This document shows positions 15,701-23,554 of a DNA stretch of 64,000 bases, piece after piece. The notes beneath the pieces are model-generated. The model saw nothing but the letters and a program-made list of their open reading frames with translations. It was not told the origin of the DNA and made no database searches. Both the position numbers and the translations under genes were made by a program. Numbering within the stretch: the first letter of the stretch is position 1; each line of letters starts with the position of its first letter. This DNA comes from Curtobacterium sp. MCBD17_013 (GTDB taxonomy: Bacteria; Actinomycetota; Actinomycetes; Actinomycetales; Microbacteriaceae): assembly GCF_003234565.1 (NCBI RefSeq), contig NZ_QKTU01000009.1, forward strand, positions 56,394 through 120,393, written 5' to 3'.

Positions 15701-17247
15701 TCGTCCTCGCGGCCGCGATCGGCCAGTCCGGCAGCGCCGCCGCCAACGCCTTCGCCGTCTCGAACCAGCTGCCGAACAACATCTACGCGCTCATCGCGGG
15801 CGGCCTGCTCAGCGCGGTCCTCATCCCGCAGATCGTCCGCTCGATGAAGCAGCACGCCGACGGCGGTCAGGCGTACATCAACCGGATCGTCACGCTCGGG
15901 GGCATCGTGTTCCTCGGCGTCACCGTCGTCGCCACCGCGATCGCACCCCTGCTCGTCCACCTGTACAGCCAGTCCGCGGGCAGCGGCGGCAAGGGCTTCG
16001 CGGACGACACCACCGCACTGGCGGTCGCGTTCGCGTTCTGGTGCCTGCCGCAGATCCTCTTCTACGCGCTGTACTCGCTGCTCGGCGAGGTCCTCAACGC
16101 CCGCCAGGTGTTCGGGCCCTTCACGTGGGCGCCGCTCCTCAACAACGTCATCGCGATCGCCGGGCTCGTCGTGTTCATCGCCCTCTTCGGCACGCGCGGG
16201 TTCAACAGCGACGCAGGCGACTGGACGCCGACGAAGATCGCCGTGCTCGCCGGGAGCGCCACTCTGGGCGTCGCGGTGCAGGCGGCGTTCCTGCTGCTCT
16301 TCTGGCGTCGTGCCGGCCTGGGGTTCCGTCCCGACTTCCGGTGGCGCGGGGTGGGCCTCAAGGCGACGGGGACCGCGGCCGGCTGGCTGTTCCTCATGAT
16401 CCTGGTGACGCAGTTGGCGGGCATCGTGCAGTCGCGGGTGGCATCCCTCGGTACGGGCGCGGGCAACGCGACGCTGCAGAACTCGTGGCTGCTGTTCATG
16501 CTGCCGCACTCGATCATCACCGTGTCGATCGCCACCGCCTACTTCACCCGGATGAGCCACGACGCGGAACGGGGTGACATCGCCGCGGTCCGCCGGAACC
16601 TGTCGCAGTCGCTCCGGATCGTCGGTCTGTTCACCGTGTTCGCGTCGGTCGCCCTCATCGTCCTGGCGTTCCCGTTCGCCCGGATCTACGAGCACGCCTT
16701 CACGGACGTCCGGTCGATGGCCTTCGTGCTCGTCGCCTACATGCCCGGCCTGGTGCTGTTCAGCATGTTGTTCATCATCCAGCGGGTGTTCTGGGCCCTC
16801 CACGACCACCGCACGCCGTTCTTCATGCAGCTCGTGCAGTCCGGGCTGTTCGTCATCGGCGCCTACGCCGTCGCGGCCCTGCCCGGCTCGGCCATCGGTG
16901 TCGGCGTCGCGATCACGACCACCCTCGCCGGGAGCGCCCAGACCGTCGTCGCGCTCGTCATCGTCCGCCGACGCCTCGCCGGCATCGAGGGCGGCGCCGT
17001 GACGCGCTCGCACGTGCAGTTCGTCGTCGCCGCGATCGTCGCCGGGGCCGCCGGGGTCGCCGTCGCCGCGTTCTTCGGGGCGTTCCGAGCCGGCGGGTTC
17101 GCGATGACGGACGTCACGAGTGCGCTCATCACCCTCGCGCTCACCGCGGCCGCCATGGTGGTCGTGTACGTGGCCGTGCTCGTCCTCACGCGCAACGGCG
17201 AGATCCGAAGCGCGGTGGGCCTCCTCCGGGCCCGTCTCGGACGCTGA
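12721..17247 (+). CDS. murJ: DUF6049 domain joined in frame to lipid II flippase MurJ
   Basis: One uninterrupted frame of 1508 residues. Residues 1-30 form a signal peptide (MHILRTPLAAAVTALVALG). About 70-800 is the secreted DUF6049 domain, ending in a membrane anchor (WETIITGLAGAAVVVIFGLG) and the basic RRRLRRRSGG. A Pro/Ala/Thr/Gly linker follows, with seven copies of GGATPT (about 923-964). From about 970 the MurJ flippase starts (GLGRASALLAIGTMVSRVLG), with some 14 membrane segments. MurJ moves lipid II across the membrane for cell-wall synthesis; DUF6049 is a conserved actinobacterial neighbour of unknown role. Usually these are two genes. Here no stop separates them, so either they are fused or MurJ starts internally at GTG 15304. 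Confidence 0.8.
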   Translation: MHILRTPLAAAVTALVALGVVGAPGVAEAASSSHAAASSSHAASATSSARAVATPGPTGTNASTATPAPTHPAQKNAAAPTTATTASLSVAATDQGVLKPDQDLTLTVTVTNGTDTDLAATTADVSLSRSVTGDRSDLEDWLDDTSSDGYLGSYLTSFDVPVVPAHHTVTMTDITIPSATVGLDGYSFGARRLAVSYASGSVDVVGRSAITWYPSLTQQPTDVSVVMPITVPATTSTTLSASELAADTAVDGTLTAQLDAAIDHNVAIGIDPRIIVSIRLLGQDAPESAVAWLDRLTAARNETFALPYADADLTGLRQAGAPGVFTPISFDQDVDPRHFPGAVTPTPTATATGTTGGASGASAAAASATPTAGAGPSTSAGGGTGTSAGAGTSTGGETGTAAGTGTTAGTDTTPAPGTGQPEGEPTPAAPTLPTMQTLLDFPYTLPSIAWPDEDTVTSDDLPVLAKGGYQHTIVANGNTTAGADTTVAASAKAGTADLLVSDERLSALLDDAADAPDQASWQSAMAALTATLATTTRQASTSAPILLTFDRSWPTDPTRMSDTLDALESMPWVSPTDLSTTIGTAPTSVSVSNHAEPDDRLAQLRQLVQSESAVTAFSTALTTPTDLTAPTRLHTLALASTAWTTDLAGLQRAVAVRVKRANAVVDSVGIVDSSSITLLGDRSSLPISVRNKSEFPVTVYLTVTPSNSFLRVEKNALQVTVQPESQSRITFPVQSVANGKVQLQLTLTSSTGTRVAQPSAVEINVQAQWETIITGLAGAAVVVIFGLGILRNIRRRLRRRSGGAPPEDDDDPNRPLDDQPVAASAPAPAATASTAVATPAAVATPAAVAAARPTGARERNDVTDDLQTARPGGTAPLAGTPIGAAAPTAGTPGTTDAAVGAGAVVGAGAVAAAGAIDGAAPTGGATPTGGAAPTGGATPTGGATPTGGATPTGGATPTGGATPTAPAERGLGRASALLAIGTMVSRVLGFAKTFVLAAAIGQSGSAAANAFAVSNQLPNNIYALIAGGLLSAVLIPQIVRSMKQHADGGQAYINRIVTLGGIVFLGVTVVATAIAPLLVHLYSQSAGSGGKGFADDTTALAVAFAFWCLPQILFYALYSLLGEVLNARQVFGPFTWAPLLNNVIAIAGLVVFIALFGTRGFNSDAGDWTPTKIAVLAGSATLGVAVQAAFLLLFWRRAGLGFRPDFRWRGVGLKATGTAAGWLFLMILVTQLAGIVQSRVASLGTGAGNATLQNSWLLFMLPHSIITVSIATAYFTRMSHDAERGDIAAVRRNLSQSLRIVGLFTVFASVALIVLAFPFARIYEHAFTDVRSMAFVLVAYMPGLVLFSMLFIIQRVFWALHDHRTPFFMQLVQSGLFVIGAYAVAALPGSAIGVGVAITTTLAGSAQTVVALVIVRRRLAGIEGGAVTRSHVQFVVAAIVAGAAGVAVAAFFGAFRAGGFAMTDVTSALITLALTAAAMVVVYVAVLVLTRNGEIRSAVGLLRARLGR
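15304..17247 (+). other. murJ: MurJ module with a possible independent start
   Basis: GTG at 15304 (VTDDLQTARPGG) is preceded by a purine stretch GAGAACGGAA and would give a 647-residue MurJ with a 110-residue disordered N-terminal tail, close to actinobacterial MurJ proteins. It is in the same frame as the upstream DUF6049 domain, which then would have no stop of its own. Listed separately so that both readings are visible. Confidence 0.45.
15487..15612 (+). repeat. 18-bp minisatellite inside the DUF6049-MurJ frame
   Basis: Seven tandem copies of an 18-base unit (GGCGGCGCGACCCCGACC); the second copy differs by GCTCCG instead of ACCCCG. Each codes GGATPT (once GGAAPT). Near-identical DNA copies mean recent expansion and probable length variation between strains; the unit keeps the frame. 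Confidence 0.95.
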
Positions 17248-17355
17248 ACGCGGGCCGAGCGGCGGAATGCGCCGCCGGTACCATGTGTTGATCCGATCGG
17301 ACCGGGAGGCACCGGTCCGGTCCTCCAGGACGTCCACGACGAAAGGGCACCAGGC

Positions 17356-18363
17356 ATGCGCCAGCTCATCATCATCGGCTCCGGTCCCGCCGCGCTGACC
17401 GCCGCGATCTACAGCGCGCGCGCCGAGCTGAAGCCCCTCGTGGTCGCGTCCAGCGTCGAGACCGGCGGCGAGCTCACCAAGACCACCGAGGTCGAGAACT
17501 TCCCCGGCTTCCCGGAGGGCATCCAGGGCCCCGACCTCATGATGAAGATGCAGGAGCAGGCCGAGAAGTTCGGCGCGGAGATCCTGTACGACGACGCCGT
17601 GTCCGTCGACCTCACGGGCGACGTCAAGAAGGTCACCGTCGGTGGCGGCCAGACCTACGAGTCGCTCGCCGTGATCTACGCGACCGGCTCCGCCTACCGC
17701 AACCTGGGCCTCCCGGACGAGCAGCGCCTGTCGGGCCACGGCGTGTCGTGGTGCGCGACCTGCGACGGCTTCTTCTTCCGCCAAAAGAACATCGCCGTCG
17801 TCGGCGGTGGCGACTCCGCGATGGAGGAAGCCACGTTCCTCACCCGCTTCGCCGACACGGTGACGGTGATCCACCGGAAGGACGTCCTGCGCGCGTCGAA
17901 GATCATGCAGGACCGCGCGTTCAACGACCCGAAGATCGTGTTCGCGTGGAACAAGGAGGTCGTCGCCATCCACGGTGAGACCTCGGTGGAGGGCGTCACG
18001 CTCCGCGACACCACCACCGGCGAGGAGTCGCAGCTGCCCCTCGACGGTCTGTTCATCGCGATCGGCAACGACCCGCGCACGCACCTCATCCACGGCCAGG
18101 TCGACCTCGCCCCCGAGGGCACCATCGCCGTCGACGGACGCTCGTCGCGCACGAACCTGTCCGGCGTCTTCGCGGCCGGTGACGTCATCGACCCGACCTA
18201 CCGGCAGGCGATCACCGCGGCCGGTTCCGGCACGGTGGCGGCCCTCGACGCCGAGAAGTTCCTCGCCGACCTCGAGCCCGAGCTCGCCGCCCTGGCGGAC
18301 GGTCCGGTCCCGGTCGAGCCCGTCACGATCTCGCCGGTCGAGCCGGCCACGGTCGGGAGCTGA
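17356..18363 (+). CDS. trxB: Thioredoxin-disulfide reductase
   Basis: Encodes 335 residues: FAD-binding GSGPAALTAAIYSARA at the N-terminus, the redox-active CATC (SWCATCDGFFF, about residues 134-137), NADPH-binding VVGGGDSAMEEATFL and the C-terminal FAD motif GVFAAGDVIDPTYRQAITAAGSG. The flavoenzyme passes electrons from NADPH to thioredoxin. It is followed 96 bases later by trxA, its substrate. GAAAGGG precedes the ATG. A 25-residue Pro/Val/Glu-rich tail extends past the usual end. Confidence 0.97.
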   Translation: MRQLIIIGSGPAALTAAIYSARAELKPLVVASSVETGGELTKTTEVENFPGFPEGIQGPDLMMKMQEQAEKFGAEILYDDAVSVDLTGDVKKVTVGGGQTYESLAVIYATGSAYRNLGLPDEQRLSGHGVSWCATCDGFFFRQKNIAVVGGGDSAMEEATFLTRFADTVTVIHRKDVLRASKIMQDRAFNDPKIVFAWNKEVVAIHGETSVEGVTLRDTTTGEESQLPLDGLFIAIGNDPRTHLIHGQVDLAPEGTIAVDGRSSRTNLSGVFAAGDVIDPTYRQAITAAGSGTVAALDAEKFLADLEPELAALADGPVPVEPVTISPVEPATVGS

Positions 18364-18459
18364 GCGGTCGCGCCCGGCCGCGCCGTGCCTCCCGTCCAAC
18401 GGAATAGCGACACGGACGTCGATGTTGTCCACAACGACCAACCCAAGGAAGCAGGAACC

Positions 18460-18786
18460 ATGTCCAACGCCAAGGCAGTGACCGACGCGTCGTTCTCGAG
18501 CGACGTGCTGCAGTCCGACAAGACGATCCTCGTCGACTTCTGGGCCGAGTGGTGCGGGCCGTGTCGTGCGGTCTCCCCGATCCTCGACCAGATCGCGTCG
18601 GAGCACAGCGACAAGATCGAGATCGTCAAGCTCAACGTGGACGAGAACCCCCAGTCCGCAATGCAGTACCAGATCACCTCGATCCCCGCGATGAAGGTCT
18701 TCCGCGGCGGTGAGGTCGTCAAGACCGTGATCGGTGCGAAGCCGAAGCCGGCGCTCGAGGCCGACCTGGCCGAGTTCCTGGTCTGA
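18460..18786 (+). CDS. trxA: Thioredoxin
   Basis: Encodes 108 residues with the active site WAEWCGPCRAVSPIL, the buried TSIPAM cis-proline and FRGGEVV before the last helix, all standard for thioredoxin 1. It keeps cytoplasmic protein thiols reduced. The start MSNAKAV has a good AAGGAAGCAGGA ribosome site; upstream in-frame starts do not. Paired with trxB. A consensus actinobacterial DnaA box (TTGTCCACA, 18425-18433) lies in its leader, possibly by chance. Confidence 0.97.
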   Translation: MSNAKAVTDASFSSDVLQSDKTILVDFWAEWCGPCRAVSPILDQIASEHSDKIEIVKLNVDENPQSAMQYQITSIPAMKVFRGGEVVKTVIGAKPKPALEADLAEFLV

Positions 18787-18807
18787 CACCAGCCCCGACG
18801 GCTCCTG

Positions 18808-18840
18808 AAGCCCCGTCTCCCGATCCGGGAGGCGGGGCTT
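18808..18840 (+). terminator. Terminator behind trxA
   Basis: AAGCCCCGTCTCCC (18808-18821) pairs with GGGAGGCGGGGCTT (18827-18840) around a 5-base loop with a single G-T wobble, 22 bases after the trxA stop. It is followed by only a short T-containing stretch (CCGTCGT). Confidence 0.8.
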
Positions 18841-18989
18841 CCGTCGTCCACGCGGAGCCACGCGTCCGGAACTGGCCTGCGCGGGGACGGACGGGCGTGC
18901 ACGGGCATGCCGTATCGTGGCCGGAACGCCGTCCGTCGGCGTCGGCGTTGGCGTCCGCGATCGGCGCCCCAGTGATCGGAGACCATGCG

Positions 18990-20297
18990 ATGACCGACCG
19001 GGGAACCAGCCTCGACCCGTGGTACGACTCCTACGCCCAGCGCACCGCAGGGCTGAGCGCATCCGAGGTCCGAGCACTCTTCGCCGTCGCATCCCGCCCC
19101 GAGGTCGTCTCCCTGGCTGGCGGCATGCCGTTCGTGTCCGCGCTCCCCCGCGAGCTCGTCACCGGGTCCATCGACCGGGTCATGGAGCACGACGCCGCCA
19201 TGGCGCTGCAGTACGGCGGCGGCCAGGGTCTCCGGACCCTCCGTGAGCACATCGTCGACATCATGGCACTCGAGGGCGTCCGTGCGAGCGCCGAGGACGT
19301 CGTCGTCACCACGGGTTCACAGCACGCCCTCGACCTCGTCACGCGGCTGTTCATCGATCCGGGCGACGTCGTCCTGGCGGAGTCGCCGTCGTACGTCGGT
19401 GCGATCGGTGTGTTCCGCTCGTACCAGGCCGAGACCGCGCACGTGGCCATGGACGACCAGGGCCTGGTCCCCGAGGCCCTGCGCGAGACCATCGCACGCC
19501 TCAGGGCCGCCGGCAAGCGCATGAAGTTCCTGTACACCATCCCGAACTTCCACAACCCCGCGGGCGTCACGATGAGCCGCGAACGCCGCATCGAGATCCT
19601 CGACATCTGCCGGTCGAACCAGATCCTCGTGCTCGAGGACAACCCCTACGGTCTCCTCTGGTTCGACGAGCCGGCGCCGCAGGCCATCCGCTCGATCGAC
19701 GAGGACGGCGTCGTGTACCTCGGCTCCTTCTCGAAGACCCTCGCCCCGGGATTCCGTGTCGGGTGGGCCCTCGCGCCGCACGCCATCCGCGAGAAGCTCG
19801 TGCTCGCGAACGAATCCGCCGTGCTCGCGCCGAACTCGTTCGGACAGTACGTCGTGAGCGCGTACCTCGATGCCGCGGACTGGAAGGCCCAGATCACCAC
19901 CTTCCGCGGTCTCTACGCGGAGCGCCGCGACGCCATGCTCGCCGCCCTCGCCGAGTTCCTCCCCGACTTGCGGTGGACCACGCCGAACGGCGGGTTCTTC
20001 GTGTGGCTCACGCTGCCGGAGCAGCTCGACTCCAAGGCGATGCTGCCCCGCGCGGTCAAGGAACTCGTCGCCTACACGCCGGGTACCGCGTTCTTCGCGG
20101 ACGGCCGCGGGGGCGGACACATGCGTCTCTCCTTCTGCTACCCCACACCGGAGCAGATCCGCACCGGCGTGAAGCGGCTCGCGACCGTCGTGAACGACGA
20201 ACTCGAGCTCATCGAGACCTTCGGCACCGCCGCCCGGCCGGCGCCGATCACCGACCCCGCCCAGACGGTCTCCGCACCGCCGCCGAACATGTCCTGA
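18990..20297 (+). CDS. PLP-dependent aminotransferase, MocR/AAT-I group (2-aminoadipate aminotransferase-like)
   Basis: Encodes 435 residues of a fold-type I aminotransferase: VVSLAGGMPF near the N-terminus, QYGGGQGLRTLREHI, VVVTTGSQHALDLV, the PLP-contacting IPNFHNPAGVTM (Asn) and EDNPYGLLWF (Asp/Tyr), and the Schiff-base lysine in YLGSFSKTLAPGFRVGW. The family takes aromatic or branched-chain amino acids or 2-aminoadipate; the substrate cannot be read from sequence. No GntR domain precedes it. The ATG follows ATCGGAGACC. Such an aminotransferase between trxA and parB recurs near actinobacterial origins. The Pro/Ala-rich last 25 residues look disordered. Confidence 0.88.
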   Translation: MTDRGTSLDPWYDSYAQRTAGLSASEVRALFAVASRPEVVSLAGGMPFVSALPRELVTGSIDRVMEHDAAMALQYGGGQGLRTLREHIVDIMALEGVRASAEDVVVTTGSQHALDLVTRLFIDPGDVVLAESPSYVGAIGVFRSYQAETAHVAMDDQGLVPEALRETIARLRAAGKRMKFLYTIPNFHNPAGVTMSRERRIEILDICRSNQILVLEDNPYGLLWFDEPAPQAIRSIDEDGVVYLGSFSKTLAPGFRVGWALAPHAIREKLVLANESAVLAPNSFGQYVVSAYLDAADWKAQITTFRGLYAERRDAMLAALAEFLPDLRWTTPNGGFFVWLTLPEQLDSKAMLPRAVKELVAYTPGTAFFADGRGGGHMRLSFCYPTPEQIRTGVKRLATVVNDELELIETFGTAARPAPITDPAQTVSAPPPNMS

Positions 20298-20380
20298 CCC
20301 GCGTCGCCGTTTCGGCCGACCGCTCCTGACCAGGGATTCATCACGCCGCGCGCCGCGCGGCCGCACTCGAGGAACGCATC

Positions 20381-21343
20381 ATGGTGGAGTTCGCCCGTCG
20401 TCACGTCGTCGTCGTCGCGGGGGGCATCTCGCACGAGCGGGACATCTCGCTCCGTTCCGGACGACGCGTGGCTGACTCGCTCATCGGCTACGGCTGGCAG
20501 GTCGATCTCCGGGACGCCGACGCGACGCTGCTGCCCGCGCTGCGCGAACTCCAGCCCGACGTCGTCTGGCCCGCGCTCCACGGCGCCAGCGGTGAGGACG
20601 GCGCGCTCCGCGGCATCCTCGAGGCACTCGACGTGCCGTTCGTCGGTTCGCGCGCCACCTCGGCTCGCCTCGCGTGGGACAAACCGACCGCATCCGCACT
20701 CGCCGCTCGGGCGGGCGTTCGCACGCCGCGATCGGTCACCCTGTCGCACGACGTCTTCCGCGAACTCGGCGCCGTCAGCGTGCTCGCGGCCATCGCGGAC
20801 GAGCACCCGATCCCCCTCGTGGTCAAGCCCGCCCGCGGTGGCAGCGCGCAGGGCGTCACCCTGGTCCACGACACGGCCGATCTGCCGCGAGCGATGGTCA
20901 CGGCGTACACCTACTGCGACGACGTCATCGTCGAGCAGCTCATCACCGGGACCGAGATCGCCGTCGGGGTGGTCGACACCGGGGATGACCCGGTGCCCCT
21001 CGCTCCCGTCGAGATCGTCCCGCGATCCGGCGTGTACGGGTACGAGGCGCGGTACAACGCTGGTGAGACGACCTTCTACACCCCGGCGCGCCTGTCGGCC
21101 GCAGCCGCAACGGCGGCGGCCGACGCAGCAGTCGCAGCACACGTCGCGCTCGGCCTCCGGCACATCTCGCGCGTCGACATGATCGTCGACGCGGTTGAGA
21201 CACCGTGGTTCCTCGAGGTGAACGTCCTTCCCGGACTCACCGAGACGTCGCTCGTGCCGCAGGCCCTCCTGGCCTCCGGTCATGACCTCGGGTGGGTCTA
21301 CGCCGAACTCGCCGAGCAGGCCATCCGCGACCATCGCCGGTAG
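20381..21343 (+). CDS. D-alanine--D-alanine ligase family ATP-grasp protein
   Basis: Encodes 320 residues: HVVVVAGGISHERDISLRSG, WPALHGASGEDGALRGILEAL, ATP-grasp PLVVKPARGGSAQGVTLV, DVIVEQLITGTEIAVGV, and FLEVNVLPGLTETSLVPQ with the metal-binding glutamate and asparagine. Ddl enzymes make D-Ala-D-Ala for peptidoglycan. This short version (classical Ddl is nearer 350) lies next to the parS/parB locus and may be a paralog of the housekeeping Ddl acting on another dipeptide. The start MVEFARR is chosen by length; the next in-frame start would lose strand one. Confidence 0.82.
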   Translation: MVEFARRHVVVVAGGISHERDISLRSGRRVADSLIGYGWQVDLRDADATLLPALRELQPDVVWPALHGASGEDGALRGILEALDVPFVGSRATSARLAWDKPTASALAARAGVRTPRSVTLSHDVFRELGAVSVLAAIADEHPIPLVVKPARGGSAQGVTLVHDTADLPRAMVTAYTYCDDVIVEQLITGTEIAVGVVDTGDDPVPLAPVEIVPRSGVYGYEARYNAGETTFYTPARLSAAAATAAADAAVAAHVALGLRHISRVDMIVDAVETPWFLEVNVLPGLTETSLVPQALLASGHDLGWVYAELAEQAIRDHRR

Positions 21344-21417
21344 CGGTCGTCTGTCCCACGGGGGATCAGCCCGGTCCCGAGCAGCGCGGTCCGGTCCCGG
21401 GCGGCGCAGTGCACGCG

Positions 21418-21433
21418 CGTTCCACGTGAAACA
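21418..21433. promoter_or_regulatory. parS site 1
   Basis: CGTTCCACGTGAAACA, one or two bases from the ParB-binding consensus TGTTTCACGTGAAACA; lies 75 bases behind the ligase gene. Confidence 0.88.
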
Positions 21434-22267
21434 TTCGGCTGCTCCAGGCGCAGTTGGAGACGACCCGGTTCTGTGGCTTGGCGAGGGTGAACGCGACGGC
21501 CGGAGTTGGCCACGGGTCGTCCTGATCGGCGTGCGGTCGAGGCCCCGTAGTCGTCCCCGCAGGAGCAAGCTGATCGGCGTACCGAGCGCCCAGCGGCAGC
21601 ACGATCTGCGTGGCGGCCCAACAACAGCACACCGAGGACGCCGGGACACGACTGTGCGATCGTGCGCTGCGGTGGCCCGGCTCCGCGTCCACCAAGCGTA
21701 GCCTGATCGCCGCCCGGGTGCCGAGGACGGCCCACTCCGGCGACGAGGCGCGCTGATCACGATCCGCGCACCCCGCCTCGCGACCGCCGCATGCGCCCGC
21801 GGTGGCAGCGAGGATCGCCCATCGTGGTTGCCTCACGCGCCGCCCGGATGGCTGCCCGGATCGCCGCCCACCCGGCGCCTCGCGCTCCGCCTCAGGGTCA
21901 CCCGACTCGCCGCCCATCTAACCTCTCATCCGCCGCCCGTCTCGCTGCCATCCTGGCGGGCCCGATCAACGTCCCGGCGCAATCCCCCGCGATCATCCGA
22001 GCGCGAGCCACCAGCGCCGCGGTCAACCTCCTGCAGCGATCTCCGGTCTGCCGTCCGTCGTCATCGAGACATTGCGGGCCAAGCCGCTCGTCGTGCCGTG
22101 GCGTTGTCATGTGCCGGGGGACCCGGTCCAGTGCTCGTAGTTCCATCCCCGCGACGGCCGTCAAGTCATCCTCCGCCTGCATCGCGTCGCGCTTTGTTCG
22201 CGGTCCGCGCGCAACGCCGCGTCGTCACGCGCACCGGCTGCGGCGCGACCAGCAGGACGGCGGCCCT

Positions 22268-22283
22268 TGTTTCACGTGGAACA
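22268..22283. promoter_or_regulatory. parS site 2
   Basis: TGTTTCACGTGGAACA, one base from the consensus palindrome; in the gene-free segment beside parB. Confidence 0.92.
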
Positions 22284-22488
22284 TGCTCGCCACGCCAGTC
22301 TCTCGACTCCGGCCGTCGCACGACCATCAGCGCACGCGTTGCCACACCGGATCGGTCGCACCAGCGGCTCGACTGGTCCATGTATGGCGTGCGCAGGATT
22401 CACGATCAGGGCGTGAGCCACGCATCGTGCTGATCGTGGTCAGCGCCGCAGGCGCCCTTCGGACGCCACCTGCCGACGCACCTCACGA

Positions 22489-22504
22489 TGTTCCACGTGA
22501 AACG
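22489..22504. promoter_or_regulatory. parS site 3
   Basis: TGTTCCACGTGAAACG, directly abutting the parB stop codon at 22505. Confidence 0.92.
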
Positions 22505-23554
22505 TCAGGACGCTGCGTCGGCGACTGCCTCGTTCCGCAGGTCCGCGAGGATCCGATTGAGATCCTCGATCGTTGCGAAGTCGATGCGCAGCGTGCCCTT
22601 GCGCGACCCCAACTGGATCTTCACGCGCGTGTTGAGGCGGTCACCGAGGCGTTCCGCGAGGTCATTGAGATGAGCTTGCCGCTTGGACGGCTCCGTCCGC
22701 GGCCGCACCGAGGGCGTCTTGGCCGAGAGTGCCGCTGCGGCTGCCTCAGCGGCCCGGACCGACAGGTCCTCGTTCACGATCTTCTCGGCGAGGTACTCCA
22801 TCGCCTCTGCATCGGGCGCCGAGAGGATCGCGCGAGCATGGCCGGCGCTCAGGACACCGGCTGCGACGCGCCGCTGCACCGGTGACGGCAGTCGGAGCAG
22901 GCGGATGGTGTTCGTGATCTGTGGCCGCGAACGCCCGATACGTGCGGCGAGCTGCTCCTGCGTGATCCCGAAGTCCGCCAGGAGCTGCTGGTAGGCCGAT
23001 GCCTCCTCGAGCGGGTTGAGGTCCGCACGGTGCAGGTTCTCGAGGAGCGCGTCGCGCAGCATCGCGTCATCAGGCGTCTCCTTGATGATCGCCGGGATGG
23101 TGCCGAGGCCGAGCTCCTTCGTGGCCCGCAGCCGTCGCTCACCCATGATGAGCTCGTACCGCGGCTCGGTTCCGGCCGCGCCCGCGATGGGACGAACGAC
23201 GATCGGTTGCAGGACGCCGATCTCGCGGATCGAGTGGACCAGCTCCTGGAGCTCTTCCTCGCGGAACTCCGAGCGTGGCTGCTGGGCGTTCGGCACGATG
23301 TCCAGGGGGTTGAGATTGGCCAGGCGAGCGCCGGGCACGGCAACCAGGTCATCGGCGGTCTGGCCGACGCTGTTCGGCGAGGCTCCGTCGGCAAGGATCG
23401 CAGCGACGGCATCCGTCGCGGTCGTCGCGGGGTCCCTGGTCGCAGCACTCGTGTTCGTGGGGAAGAAGACGTCGACCGGACGCTCCTGTTGCTCGGCGCT
23501 CGTCGGGATGAGCGCGCCGATGCCCCTGCCGAGTCCGGTCCGCTTCGGTGCCAT
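22505..23554 (-). CDS. parB: Chromosome partitioning protein ParB
   Basis: Encodes 349 residues: MAPKRTGLGRGIGALIP at the start (the ParA-activating tail), a ParB/Srx CTPase core with IVPNAQQPRSEF and LIMGERRLRATKELG (the ER-R box), a helix-turn-helix ITQEQLAARIGRSRPQITNT that reads parS, and a C-terminal dimerisation domain. ParB clamps onto parS using CTP and spreads to organise the origin. Overlaps parA by four bases (ATGA), so translation is coupled. Four parS sites flank the pair. Confidence 0.97.
   Translation of the reverse strand: MAPKRTGLGRGIGALIPTSAEQQERPVDVFFPTNTSAATRDPATTATDAVAAILADGASPNSVGQTADDLVAVPGARLANLNPLDIVPNAQQPRSEFREEELQELVHSIREIGVLQPIVVRPIAGAAGTEPRYELIMGERRLRATKELGLGTIPAIIKETPDDAMLRDALLENLHRADLNPLEEASAYQQLLADFGITQEQLAARIGRSRPQITNTIRLLRLPSPVQRRVAAGVLSAGHARAILSAPDAEAMEYLAEKIVNEDLSVRAAEAAAAALSAKTPSVRPRTEPSKRQAHLNDLAERLGDRLNTRVKIQLGSRKGTLRIDFATIEDLNRILADLRNEAVADAAS

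Larger units (their letters stand above)
21344..22504. other. Gene-free 1.1-kb segment carrying parS sites
   Basis: No open frame here resembles a protein in either direction. It holds three parS sites, a 20-base tandem duplication at 21371-21410 (CCGGTCCCGAGCAGCGCGGT and a 17/20 copy), and a 9-base inverted repeat CACGATCAG/CTGATCGTG at 22401-22409 and 22430-22438. It is likely the centromere-like region loaded by ParB. Confidence 0.7.

Noticed and set aside
14374..19092. A 1572-codon open frame on the minus strand
   Set aside because: It is antisense to the DUF6049-MurJ, trxB and trxA genes, has Arg/Asp/Gly-rich low-complexity translation and no domains; such frames are usual in very GC-rich DNA.
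21791..22885. Rightward 364-codon frame over the parS block
   Set aside because: It runs antisense into parB and its translation is Arg/Ala/Pro-rich without motifs; the block is better explained as non-coding.
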